Assembly: GCA_963814315.1 (NCBI GenBank)
Contig: CAWFCG010000003.1
Span: 806,001-870,000 of the forward strand
DNA length: 64,000 nt
Direction: 5' to 3'
From: JAFMJV01 sp963814315
Lineage (GTDB): Bacteria > Chloroflexota > Limnocylindria > Limnocylindrales > CSP1-4
Shown: one piece after another, positions 34,605 to 43,204 of the stretch
Layout of the letters: each line of letters opens with the position of its first letter
Numbering within the stretch: the first letter of the stretch is position 1
Position numbers and translations under genes: made by a program
Notes under the pieces: model-generated
Told to the model about the DNA's origin: nothing
Databases searched by the model: none
Seen by the model: only the letters and a program-made list of their open reading frames with translations

Positions 34605-35566
34605 CCCGCCCCATGGGCAAGCAGCTGCGCCTGGTCTTCGGCGAGACCGTGACCGAGCTCGCCGCCACCGACCCGCGCATCGTCATGCTCGACGGCGACC
34701 TGGGCTCCAGTACCCAGGCCAAGCTCTTCGAGGATGCCTACCCCGAGCGCTTCTTCCAGATGGGCATCGCCGAGCAGAACATGCTGGGCGTCGCGGCCGG
34801 CATGGCCAAGGTCGGCCTGGTGCCCTTCATCAGCACCTTCGTGGCCTTCGCCCTGCATCGTCCGCTCGACCAGATCCGGGTGCTCATCGCGCAGACCGGT
34901 GCCAACGTCAAGATCACCGCGGGCTACTGCGGGCTCTTCACCGGCAAGGCCGGCAAGACGCACCAGATCGTCGATGACATCGCCATCGCCCGGGCCATGC
35001 CCGGCCTGGTCGTCATCAGCCCCGCCGACGAGGTCGAGACGAAAGGCGTCCTCGCCTGGGCCGTGGAGTACGAGGGACCGGTCTTCATCCGGCTGGTGCG
35101 TGACACCACCCAGACGCTCTTCGAGCCCGGCCATCGCTTCCGCTTCGGCGAGGTCAAGGTCGTGCGCGAGGGTGGCGATATCACGCTCATCAGCACCGGC
35201 ACCCAGACCCCCAGGGTGCTCGATGCCGCCGACATCCTCGCGGCCGATGGCATCGATGCCCATGTCGTCCACGTGCCCACCATCAAGCCGCTCGACGTGG
35301 CCGGCATCGTGGCCGCCGCGGAACGCACCGGTCGCGTCGTGACCGTCGAGGAGCACACCGTCATCGGTGGCTTGGGCGGCGCCGTGGCCGAGACCCTCTC
35401 CGAGCATCGGCCCACCCGGGTCGATCGTATCGGCATCCAGGACCACTACACCGAGTCGGCCACTGATGAGGAGCTGCTGGACATGTATTGCCTGTCCGCG
35501 GAGCGAGTGGCGCAGCGGGTCCAGAAGCTGCTCGTGAGCGATGGCCCGGTGACGTCATGCGACTAG
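34601..35566 (+). CDS. Transketolase, C-terminal (Pyr) subunit
   Basis: 321 residues. The pyrimidine-binding domain includes DLGSSTQAKLFEDAYPERFF and MGIAEQNMLGVAAGMAK with the Glu that activates thiamine diphosphate; the C-terminal domain has VHVPTIKPLD and VVTVEEHTVIGGLGGAVAE. It overlaps the N-terminal subunit gene by 4 bp (ATGA), so the two products are made together. The importer genes follow after 69 bp. Confidence 0.93.
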   Translation: MTRPMGKQLRLVFGETVTELAATDPRIVMLDGDLGSSTQAKLFEDAYPERFFQMGIAEQNMLGVAAGMAKVGLVPFISTFVAFALHRPLDQIRVLIAQTGANVKITAGYCGLFTGKAGKTHQIVDDIAIARAMPGLVVISPADEVETKGVLAWAVEYEGPVFIRLVRDTTQTLFEPGHRFRFGEVKVVREGGDITLISTGTQTPRVLDAADILAADGIDAHVVHVPTIKPLDVAGIVAAAERTGRVVTVEEHTVIGGLGGAVAETLSEHRPTRVDRIGIQDHYTESATDEELLDMYCLSAERVAQRVQKLLVSDGPVTSCD

Positions 35567-35635
35567 ACATGCGATCAGTCCTGCGTCCGAGGACGACAAC
35601 GGCGTGACCGCGATCGTGCCCATGGGGGGCTGTTG

Positions 35636-36508
35636 ATGGAGTTCGTCACCCAGTCGGTGGTCATCGGCCTGACCGAGCATGCCCCCCTGGTGCTGGCGGC
35701 CATCGGATTCGCCCTCATCTACCGACTGACGGGCCTCATCAACGTCGCCTACTCGGAGACGCTGACGCTGGGGGCGTACTTCGCGATGTGGTTGAACACG
35801 ACGTTCGGCCTCGACTTCTACGCGACCCTCATCCCGACCGCGATCCTTTCCGGGCTGCTGAGCGTGGCGACGTATGTCCTGATCTTCCGGCCGGCCAAAC
35901 ACCGCGGCGTGGGCGGCTTGGAGATGATCATCATGTCCTTCGGCCTCTCCATCTTCCTGCGCCACGGGCTCCAGTTCATCTTCGGCTACCCCGTGCGCTT
36001 CTTCGATGTCCCCTCGCCTGACACTATCTGGGTCCTGGGCGTGGGCGTGACGTCCTTCCGGCTGGTGGCCCTGGTGAGCGTTGCCCTACTGGCGCTGCTG
36101 CTCTACCTCTTCATCCAGCGGTCCAGCTACGGCCTCCAGGCGCGGGCGCTCTCGGCAGACGAGCAACTGGCAAAGGTGAGCGGCATCCGCCCCCTCGTCG
36201 TCTCGGTCATGATCTGGTTCGTGGCCGGCGTCGCGGGTGGCCTTGCGGGCGCCTTCTATGGCGTCGGCTCCTCGGTCGCTCCACTCCTGGGCTGGCGCCA
36301 ATTCCTCTTCATCCTCCTCGTCGTCCTCGTCGGCGGGGCCTGGGGGCTTGGCGGCGTCATCGCGGTGGGGGTGGGTACCGGTATCCTGCTTACGGCGATG
36401 GCCCTGACGTTCGGCCAGATCCTGTACGCGCAGCTGGCCCTGATCGTCGCCTTCATCGTCCTCCTGAAGTGGCAGGGCCGGCGGCTCACCGAAACCGCGA
36501 AGGTGTGA
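35636..36508 (+). CDS. Branched-chain-type ABC transporter permease, LivH-like
   Basis: About 290-residue inner-membrane permease with eight or so hydrophobic segments, starting MEFVTQSVVIGLTEHAPLVL. The family signature GLTGLINVAYSE-like stretch (YRLTGLINVAYSETLTLGAY) and the cytoplasmic coupling helix LQARALSADEQLAKVSGI are clear. ATG 35636 follows a gggggg/ggctg region; a TTG one codon upstream is possible. LIV-type importers carry amino acids, but also amides, urea and aromatic or short-chain acids. Confidence 0.9.
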   Translation: MEFVTQSVVIGLTEHAPLVLAAIGFALIYRLTGLINVAYSETLTLGAYFAMWLNTTFGLDFYATLIPTAILSGLLSVATYVLIFRPAKHRGVGGLEMIIMSFGLSIFLRHGLQFIFGYPVRFFDVPSPDTIWVLGVGVTSFRLVALVSVALLALLLYLFIQRSSYGLQARALSADEQLAKVSGIRPLVVSVMIWFVAGVAGGLAGAFYGVGSSVAPLLGWRQFLFILLVVLVGGAWGLGGVIAVGVGTGILLTAMALTFGQILYAQLALIVAFIVLLKWQGRRLTETAKV

Positions 36509-36512
36509 TGCG

Positions 36513-37463
36513 ATGAACATCGACTGGCTCGACGCCTTTCTCATCACGGGCCTCTTCGAGGTCGTCATGATCATCGGCCTGGCGCTCTTGCTCCATCTGC
36601 AGCTCGGCCTCACCCGCATCGCCAACTTCGGGGTGGTGGGCTTCTGGGGCCTCGGCATGTACGCCTTCGGCGTGCTCTACGTCAACGTGGACTGGCCCTT
36701 CGGGGACCCCTGGCAGTTCCTGGCCTGCGCCGCGCTGGCGACCTTCATTGCCGGTCTGGCTGGCGTCGTGGTCGGTTGGCTCATCGCCGACCTCGATACC
36801 GACGGGGTGCTAGTGGGCACGCTTGGATTCGCCACGGTCATCGCGATCCTGGCCACGACTGAGGACGACCTGACCGGCGGCGCGCGTGGCATGGGCGGAC
36901 TTCGCATCCCGTTCGATGTGGGCACCGTCAAGGAGGATGAGTTCACGTGGCTGTTGGTCCTGACCGCCGTCGTCGCTGCTATCTTCCTTTACGCCTGGCG
37001 TGTCCACAGGTCGCCATATGGGCGGCTCCTGATCGCCGTGGGTAGTAGCGAGGCGCTGGCGCGCAGCTTGGGCAAATCCACGTTCCGGACCAAGATCGGG
37101 CTCTTCGCGGTCACCTCCGCGGCCATGGGCTTGCTGGGAGCGATGAACGGTGCGATGGTCCGCTACCTGGACGTCGGCAACCTCGGAGTCGAGATCACCC
37201 TCGCGACCATGGTGGGACTGGTGCTGGGCGGCAGCGTCCGGGTCTGGGGTGCGGTCGTCGGCGTCGTGCTCTCGGTAGGCCTCTTCGACATCGTGATCTC
37301 GTCCTACTTGCCACTGCCGCGGGAGTGGTACACGCAGACGATCCCCGTGCTCCGACAGGCCGTCTTTGGCCTGGCCCTGATCATCGTGCTCCTCTTCCGA
37401 CCACTCGGCATCCTTGGCGACATGCGGCGCGACAAGCTGATGAGGAAGATCCATGGCCGCTGA
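36513..37463 (+). CDS. Branched-chain-type ABC transporter permease, LivM-like
   Basis: 316-residue permease, second subunit of the importer. It shows the LivM pattern LGLTRIANFGVVGFWGLGMY, VGSSEALARSLGKSTFRTKI as coupling helix, and VGLVLGGSVRVWGAVVGVVL. The C-terminus is FRPLGILGDMRRDKL. It starts 4 bp after the LivH stop and overlaps the ATPase gene by 11 bp. Confidence 0.9.
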   Translation: MNIDWLDAFLITGLFEVVMIIGLALLLHLQLGLTRIANFGVVGFWGLGMYAFGVLYVNVDWPFGDPWQFLACAALATFIAGLAGVVVGWLIADLDTDGVLVGTLGFATVIAILATTEDDLTGGARGMGGLRIPFDVGTVKEDEFTWLLVLTAVVAAIFLYAWRVHRSPYGRLLIAVGSSEALARSLGKSTFRTKIGLFAVTSAAMGLLGAMNGAMVRYLDVGNLGVEITLATMVGLVLGGSVRVWGAVVGVVLSVGLFDIVISSYLPLPREWYTQTIPVLRQAVFGLALIIVLLFRPLGILGDMRRDKLMRKIHGR

Positions 37464-38248
37464 CGCCTCGGTGGCCGCTGCGGTGGCTCGCCCCGAGATC
37501 TACGTGCGCGGCGTCGTGAAGTCGTTCTCCGGCCGCGTGGTCGTGGATGTCGACGACCTGACCCTGGGCCGGGATCCGATCGAGGGACTCATCGGCCCCA
37601 ATGGCGCCGGCAAGACCACGCTCATGCGGCTGATCATGCATTCGCTCCCGCTCGATCGCGGAACGATCAGCCTCCGGCCGTCCGCGGGTGCCGAGATCAT
37701 GCTGTCCTCGCTGCCGGCGCATCAGCTGGCTCATCAAGGCGTGGTCAAGTCGAACCAGGTGATCATGGATTTCGACAAGCTGACCATCTGGGATTCGCTG
37801 CTCCTGGCGGTGGCGGAAGCCCGATACGAGCAACCCCAGCGCGTCCTAGCCGAGGGCACAGTCTTTCGCCGCCACGAGGAGGAGATGCGGCACTACCTCG
37901 ACCTCTTCGACTTCCAAGATCCCTGCCGGCTGGCCCTCTCGGCGGGGGAGAAGAAGCTGCTCGACATCGTCCGCTGCCTGTTGCTCAAACCCAGCTTCCT
38001 GCTGCTCGACGAGCCCACCGCCGGGCTGCCGGATCGATCTGACCGAGAAGGTGATGGACGTGGTTCGCGAACTGGCCGCCCAGGGCACATCGGTGGTGAT
38101 CGTCGAGCATGACCTCACGCTCATCTGGAGCCTCTGTGACCGGGTCCATTTCATGGCCGAGGGTAGCGTCATCCTGGCCGGCGACCCAGCCTCCATCCGC
38201 GAGAATCACACGGTCGTCGAGAAATACCTCGGAGAAGGGCATGCCTAG
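37453..38248 (+). CDS. ABC transporter ATPase, LivG-like, frameshifted
   Basis: ATPase of the importer, encoded in two frames. Frame one (37453 to about 38028) has Walker A GPNGAGKTT at 48-56, signature LSAGEKKLLDIVRCLL and Walker B LLLDEPTAGLP. Frame two resumes at about 38030 with RIDLTEKVMDVVRELAAQG, the H-loop VVIVEHDLTLIW and the end ENHTVVEKYLGEGHA (stop 38248). Joining needs one base removed, or two added, at ctgccgg near 38027. Read as it stands, frame one ends at 38112 without the H-loop and would be inactive. Both halves look under selection, so a recent mutation or assembly error is likely. Confidence 0.85.
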
Positions 38249-38957
38249 CGCGTCGGTCCAACACACCATCGAGGTCGCCGGTCTGAAGAGTGGCTACCAC
38301 GGGGTGCAGGTCCTGAAGGGCATCGACTTCGCGGTCGGGAAGGAGGTCTTCGCGGTGCTCGGCGCCAATGGCGCCGGGAAGACGACGTTGCTCGCTACCA
38401 TGGCTCGGCTGCTCCCGCTCATGGAGGGGACGATCAAGTTCGACGGCCAGGACGTCTCCCACCTCCCTCCCTATGAGACGGCGGCTCTGGGGATCGGCTA
38501 CGTGCCTCAGGAGCAGGGGGTCTTCCCCAATCTCACCGTGCTCGAGAACCTCAGGGTCGGCGGCATGATCGGCAAACGTTCGAATGAGGAGCGGATGGAT
38601 GAGGTGTTCGGGCTGTTCCCAGCTCTCAAAGACATGCAGCGACAACTGGCGGGCACGCTGAGTGGCGGGGAGTCGCGTATGGTCGCCTGTGCGCGCGCTC
38701 TGATGCAGGACCCCACACTACTGTTGCTGGACGAACCGACGGCCGGACTCTCGCCGTTGTATGTCGATCTCTTCATGGACAAGATCACCGAGATGCACCA
38801 GACCCGCGGCGTCGCGATCGTGCTCGCAGAGCAGAACGCGACCAAGGCCCTCCAGGTGGCCGATCGGGTCATGGTCCTAACCCTGGGTCAGGCCACCGCG
38901 GTGGTGGACGCCGCCACGGTGACGACGAAGCAGCTGAAGGAGGGTTACCGGATCTGA
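38241..38957 (+). CDS. ABC transporter ATPase, LivF-like
   Basis: 238-residue second ATPase of the importer. Walker A LGANGAGKTTLLATM, Q-loop region YVPQEQGVFPNLTVLENL, signature TLSGGESRMVACARAL, Walker B LLLLDEPTAGLSP and H/switch replaced as usual in LivF by LAEQN. ATG 38241 overlaps the end of the LivG frame by 8 bp. A longer upstream reading in the same frame only shadows LivG. Confidence 0.92.
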   Translation: MPSASVQHTIEVAGLKSGYHGVQVLKGIDFAVGKEVFAVLGANGAGKTTLLATMARLLPLMEGTIKFDGQDVSHLPPYETAALGIGYVPQEQGVFPNLTVLENLRVGGMIGKRSNEERMDEVFGLFPALKDMQRQLAGTLSGGESRMVACARALMQDPTLLLLDEPTAGLSPLYVDLFMDKITEMHQTRGVAIVLAEQNATKALQVADRVMVLTLGQATAVVDAATVTTKQLKEGYRI

Positions 38958-38997
38958 CGGTTCACCAACTTGGTCAGGCACAGCAGGAGGAAGGTTC

Positions 38998-40359
38998 ATG
39001 AGTACTCGGAACATCAAGTCGGGCCGCATGGCGGTGATGATCGCCATACCGGCCCTCCTCGCCACCGCGTTCGGCGGCGCCGTCACGGCACAGTCCGATG
39101 GCGAACCGGTGGTGGTTTGCGAGCTTGCCTACTACACCGGCTCGTTCGCTTCGTACGGCCCATCGCTCACCAACGATGTGCGCTTCCCCATCCAGGAGGT
39201 CATCAACGAGGATCCGCCGCTGGGGCGCAGTTGGGAGCTGGTCTCCGAGGACATCGGGGATAGCTTCGAGGGCCAGGCGGCCAAGAAGTGCATCGAGCAG
39301 TTCGGCGCGGAGATCGTGGTGAGCATCGCTCACCAGTACCGGACCTACCGCGACTACATGATGGAAGTGTGGCAGGAGAACGACTCGCCACTGGGACCGT
39401 CGGTCCATGGCGGCGCCATCCCGGGCAACCTGGGCGGCAAGCCCGCGGAGCCCATCTTCCGGGCGCAGGGCCTCGATCAGGGCTTGGGAACGTTCGGGAG
39501 CCTCTATGCCGACTCGATCGGCGCCAAGAACGTCGTCATCTTCGCCACCCAGGTCGAGGGCTTCCAGCTGGCAGCGGACGCCAACGAGAAGACCGCGGAG
39601 ATCCTGGGCCTGAACGTCCTGGATCGTATCGACGCGCCGGCTGAGCAGCCGTCTTATCGAGCCGAGGCACAGCGCATCGCTGACCTCAACCCGGACGCGG
39701 TGCTCATCCAGGCGGGATCAGTGGAGTCCGCCACCCTTATCAAGTCCGCCGCAGAGGCCGGCCTGTCGCTCAACTGGATCGGTGAGACCGGCTGGGCTGA
39801 GGCTGAGTTCATCGGGTCGCTGGGAGCGGACCCCATCGCGACGCAGCAGGCGATCGGATTCACCACCTTCGCCCCCGACACGAGCACCCCAGCCTGGGAG
39901 TTCTTCCAGCCCCTGTGGGACGGACAGACGTCCTGCACCGAAGGCATCGCCGAGTGCCCGCCCTACGATGCCAGCAACCAGTATGCCTTCTCGACCTACG
40001 ACCTTATGGTCCAGACGGCCCTGGCCGTCGAGGCCGGCGGCTCGTACAACGCCAGCGACTGGGCTCCGGCCATGTTCGCGGTCGGTGATGCGCCAGGAGA
40101 GGTCTGCTACACGTACGCCGACTGCCTCGCTCTCATCCGTGAGGGCAAGGATATCGACTACGAAGGTGTGACCGGTCCCGGCGTGTACTCCGCCGGTGGC
40201 GTCAATGCCGTCACTCCGGCGTACATCCAGTTCAATGCCGATGGTTCCATTGCCGCACCCGTGCTTCTCGACGCCACAAAGGGCCTCGAGATCCTCGATG
40301 CCATCCAGACCAACGCTGAGTGTGATCCAGCCGATCCGCCCAACGAGTGCACCTGGTAG
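38998..40359 (+). CDS. ABC transporter periplasmic substrate-binding protein, LIV type
   Basis: 453 residues with an N-terminal signal peptide (MAVMIAIPALLATAFGGAVTA, cleavage near AQS). The fold I binding-protein pattern is seen in ELAYYTGSFASYGPSLTNDV, IEQFGAEIVVSIAHQYRTYR and VLIQAGSVESATLIKSAAEAG. It lacks a lipobox Cys, so it is probably released or held otherwise. The extra Cys pairs near the C-terminus (CTEGIAEC, CYTYADC, CDPADPPNEC) may form disulfides. A gcaggagg site precedes ATG 38998. The ligand should be the substrate of the whole island. Last gene of the run; a strong terminator follows. Confidence 0.9.
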   Translation: MSTRNIKSGRMAVMIAIPALLATAFGGAVTAQSDGEPVVVCELAYYTGSFASYGPSLTNDVRFPIQEVINEDPPLGRSWELVSEDIGDSFEGQAAKKCIEQFGAEIVVSIAHQYRTYRDYMMEVWQENDSPLGPSVHGGAIPGNLGGKPAEPIFRAQGLDQGLGTFGSLYADSIGAKNVVIFATQVEGFQLAADANEKTAEILGLNVLDRIDAPAEQPSYRAEAQRIADLNPDAVLIQAGSVESATLIKSAAEAGLSLNWIGETGWAEAEFIGSLGADPIATQQAIGFTTFAPDTSTPAWEFFQPLWDGQTSCTEGIAECPPYDASNQYAFSTYDLMVQTALAVEAGGSYNASDWAPAMFAVGDAPGEVCYTYADCLALIREGKDIDYEGVTGPGVYSAGGVNAVTPAYIQFNADGSIAAPVLLDATKGLEILDAIQTNAECDPADPPNECTW

Positions 40360-40390
40360 CGGTCGGCCTCGAAGCCTGACCTCGCCAACC

Positions 40391-40425
40391 AAAGGCCCTT
40401 CCGCCTCCAGAGCGGAAGGGCCTTT
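40391..40425. terminator. Hairpin terminator after the importer operon
   Basis: Perfect 14-bp stem AAAGGCCCTTCCGC (40391-40404) with GCGGAAGGGCCTTT (40412-40425), 7-nt loop. The A and T ends make it usable in both directions; the next gene is convergent. Confidence 0.88.
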
Positions 40426-40447
40426 CCGCATGTCCGCCACCGGCCGA

Positions 40448-41041
40448 TCAGCTCGGCGACTGTACCGCCGGGTCGGCCGGCACACGGAACAGGATGGTCA
40501 CGTTGAACCAGCCGAGGAAACAGCCCAACAGTCCCGCCAGCGCAGCACCCAAGGCCGCCACCGCCGGCTCCAGGATGGGTTCGATGCCCGTCGGGGCAGC
40601 GGTGATGAAGGCGGCCGTGTAGAGCACGCCGAGCATCATCGAGACGCCGTTGAAGAAGGGCAGCGAGGCTGTCCCGAAGAGTGGCATCGGCACCCACCGC
40701 ACCGCGTAGAGGAACACGCAGAAGCCCAAGAACAGACCGATGAACGAGGCCAGGTCGTCCTCGGCGACGAGGCCGGCGCCGTCAAGCAGGCGTTCCAGGA
40801 TGGCGGTGGCAGTGGTGATGCACATGGCGCCGAACACGCCGATGAGATACGCGGGGATGATGACCCGCAGCGCGGCCGGCGTGCCACCCAGCACGAAGTA
40901 TTCGGCCCAGACGATGAAGCTGACCCAAAGGGGCAGGTTGTAGTTGCCCAGCCACAACCCGAACGGCAAGCTCACCACGACCGTGATGGCGACAGCCAGC
41001 CACATGGGCAGCCGGTCCCGTGTCGGACGCAACTCGGTCAT
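40448..41041 (-). CDS. DUF1097-like membrane protein
   Basis: 197 residues with about six hydrophobic segments, starting MTELRPTRDRLPMWLAVAIT. Segments such as LPLWVSFIVWAEYFVLGG and AALAGLLGCFLGWFNVTILF resemble the DUF1097 inner-membrane family, whose function is unknown. ATG 41041 is used because the upstream in-frame sequence is of low quality and overlaps the divergent gene. Confidence 0.65.
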   Translation of the reverse strand: MTELRPTRDRLPMWLAVAITVVVSLPFGLWLGNYNLPLWVSFIVWAEYFVLGGTPAALRVIIPAYLIGVFGAMCITTATAILERLLDGAGLVAEDDLASFIGLFLGFCVFLYAVRWVPMPLFGTASLPFFNGVSMMLGVLYTAAFITAAPTGIEPILEPAVAALGAALAGLLGCFLGWFNVTILFRVPADPAVQSPS

Positions 41042-41147
41042 GTGGCTCTGTTCTCCTCCCGTGTTCTGCGTTCGGCGCAGGCCTCCAAATCTACGTCCGG
41101 CGGCGATGCCCACGATAGCGACCGGTCGGGTACCGGTGCAAACTTGC

Positions 41148-41153
41148 GATACT
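41148..41153 (+). promoter_or_regulatory. -10 box GATACT before the phosphoesterase gene
   Basis: GATACT ends 6 nt before ATG 41160, matching the leaderless spacing seen elsewhere. The intervening ggag could alternatively be a short-spaced ribosome binding site. Confidence 0.35.
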
Positions 41154-41159
41154 GGAGTC

Positions 41160-42029
41160 ATGTTCGACGCTCGCCTGCCCCACCTGCCCGACGATTGGAC
41201 GGTGTGGGCATTCAGCGACGTTCACGGGGTCACCAGCGCCTTCGTCAGCGCGCTCCGGCAGGCGGGCTTGATCGATGCGGCGCAGCGCTGGGTGGGCCCG
41301 GCACGTACCGCTCTTGTCGGTTGCGGCGATTACATCGACCGCGGCGGCGACATCCGAGGACTGGTAGCGCTGCTGCGTCGACTGCAGCGGGAGGCCGCTC
41401 AGGCCGGCAGCGCCGTCGTCCTGGCACGGGGGAACCACGAGCTCATGCCGCTCATGGTTCGACGCGGCCAGCACGAGTGGCTGGAAACGTGGCTCGAGTA
41501 CGGTGGTGGGGCCACGGCTGCGGCATATGGCTGCGACCAGGCCGACGTGGCGAGGGCCGAGCGGATGGTGGCAGCGATCGACGGCTGCGCGTCGGGTTTC
41601 TTCGAGTGGCTGGAGTCGCTGCCGCAGGCGGTGCGCTGGCGCGATGCCTTGTTCGTGCACGGCGGCCTGGCACCCGGGTTCAGCCTCGAAGACCTCGGCG
41701 TCAACACCGAGGAGCACCTCTGGGTGCGTTCGGGCTTCTTCGACACACCTTGGGATTCGGGCGCCTTCGACGCCTACCAGGCGGCCGGCATCGAGCGAGT
41801 CGTCTTCGGGCACACCCCGCAGTGGGATGGGGCGACGCTGTTCCACGACGGGCACTCGCTGAACATCGACACCAACGCGGTGGGCAACCCGCGGATGCCA
41901 CCCGCTGCGGGCCAGAGCCTCACGCTGTTGGGTATGGGTGAGTCCTCGTCATTCGACGACGTGCGCCTCATCAGCATCCCCACCCGCGGCGCGCCAGACA
42001 TCATGCGGCAGGACCCAGACCCCAGCTAG
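41160..42029 (+). CDS. PPP-family metallophosphoesterase
   Basis: 289 residues with the metallophosphatase motifs in order: WAFSDVHGVTSAF (GDxHG, with Ser for Gly), LVGCGDYIDRGGD (GDxxDRG), LARGNHELMP (GNHE), ALFVHGGLAPGF and VFGHTPQWDG (GHTP). These bind two metals. This pattern is that of the PrpA/ApaH-like PPP group: serine/threonine phosphatase or dinucleoside tetraphosphatase. The last 40 residues (MGESSSFDDVRLISIPTRG) are variable. It overlaps the convergent deacetylase gene by 4 bp. Confidence 0.85.
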   Translation: MFDARLPHLPDDWTVWAFSDVHGVTSAFVSALRQAGLIDAAQRWVGPARTALVGCGDYIDRGGDIRGLVALLRRLQREAAQAGSAVVLARGNHELMPLMVRRGQHEWLETWLEYGGGATAAAYGCDQADVARAERMVAAIDGCASGFFEWLESLPQAVRWRDALFVHGGLAPGFSLEDLGVNTEEHLWVRSGFFDTPWDSGAFDAYQAAGIERVVFGHTPQWDGATLFHDGHSLNIDTNAVGNPRMPPAAGQSLTLLGMGESSSFDDVRLISIPTRGAPDIMRQDPDPS

Positions 42030-43204
42030 CCCGGAGACTGCAGCTCCAGCGACTGCTCCAGGGCGGCCCGCGCACGCTTCAGGTTGCGCTCGACGATGAC
42101 ATCGGGATCGGGCGCCACGGTGCGCGGTGGGTCGATGAACTCGGCTGGCAGTGGCGCTTGGCCGAACGCCTCTGCCTCCGAAGCCCAGCGCTCTCGCCAC
42201 GTCTGCGGCGTCGGCTCGGGGATCTCGAGATGGGCCTGCGCCAGCCACACCAGCGCCCACGCACGTGGCACGACCCGGTAGGCATCGTAGCCGCCGCCGC
42301 CAGTGGCCAGCCAACGACCCTGTGCGTGTTCATGCGCCAATCCGTCGAGCAGCACCGCGGCACGATGGAACGAGGCGGTGGTGAGGCGCAGGTGCGCCAG
42401 CGGGTCGAAGGCGTGGGTGTCGCAGCCATGCTGACTGACGACGAACGTGGGACGGAAGGCAGCCGCCAGTGCTGGGAGCACCTCCCCGAGTACCGACCAC
42501 CAGCTCTCATCGCCGCTGCCTTCATCGAGCGGTGTATTGACGGCCAGTCCCGGGGCGGCGGGACCACCCGACTCCTCGACCATGCCCGTGCCCGGGAAGA
42601 GCGAGCGCCCCGTTTCGTGGATCGAATAGGTCAGGACCTGCGGGTCATCCCAGAAGAACGCCTGTGTGCCGTCGCCATGATGCACGTCAAGATCGACATA
42701 GAGCACCCGATGACCCGCGTCGCGTGCCCTGGCCACCGCCAGAGCCACATCGTTGTAGACGCAGAAGCCGGCGGCGCGAGTGCGCATGGCGTGGTGCAGC
42801 CCACCGGCCGGCGAGAAGACATGCTGGGCATCACCGCTGAGGATGCGGTCTACGCCGATGATCGAGCCGCCCACCACCCGCGCCGACGCTTCGTGCATGC
42901 CGTGGAAGGCCGGCACATCTCCGCTTCCGACGCCCATAGCGGCCGGTTGCCAGGGATGGTCTGAGAATGAACGCACCTGTTCGATGAAGTGCGCCGCATG
43001 CAACCGCCCGATCTCGTCATCGGTGGCCTCCCGAGGTTCCACCATTCGCTCCGCTCCGACGCTGCGTAGCAGGTCCACACCGGGCCCGAAACGCCTGGGC
43101 GTCAGTGGGTGGCCAGGTCCGAAGTCGTATTCGCGAAGCGACTCGCTCCAGACAAGGAGGGACCGCTCGCCGCCCCCATCACTCAAGCGCGGGCTCCCAG
43201 GCAC
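42026..43204 (-). CDS. Histone deacetylase/AcuC-like deacetylase
   Basis: 392-residue zinc deacetylase of the class I HDAC/acetoin-utilisation superfamily. Signature residues: YDFGPGHPLTPRRF, FSPAGGLHHAMRTRAAGFCV with the catalytic His pair, VLYVDLDVHHGDGTQAFF (Asp and His zinc ligands), SIHETGRSLFPGTG, and VSQHGCDTHAFDPLAHL with the second Asp. GGGGYD is present near the C-terminus. Likely removes acetyl groups from enzymes such as acetyl-CoA synthetase or from small polyamines. Start GTG 43204 overlaps the upstream PfkB-like gene by 26 bp; a later start is possible. Confidence 0.9.
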   Translation of the reverse strand: MPGSPRLSDGGGERSLLVWSESLREYDFGPGHPLTPRRFGPGVDLLRSVGAERMVEPREATDDEIGRLHAAHFIEQVRSFSDHPWQPAAMGVGSGDVPAFHGMHEASARVVGGSIIGVDRILSGDAQHVFSPAGGLHHAMRTRAAGFCVYNDVALAVARARDAGHRVLYVDLDVHHGDGTQAFFWDDPQVLTYSIHETGRSLFPGTGMVEESGGPAAPGLAVNTPLDEGSGDESWWSVLGEVLPALAAAFRPTFVVSQHGCDTHAFDPLAHLRLTTASFHRAAVLLDGLAHEHAQGRWLATGGGGYDAYRVVPRAWALVWLAQAHLEIPEPTPQTWRERWASEAEAFGQAPLPAEFIDPPRTVAPDPDVIVERNLKRARAALEQSLELQSPG

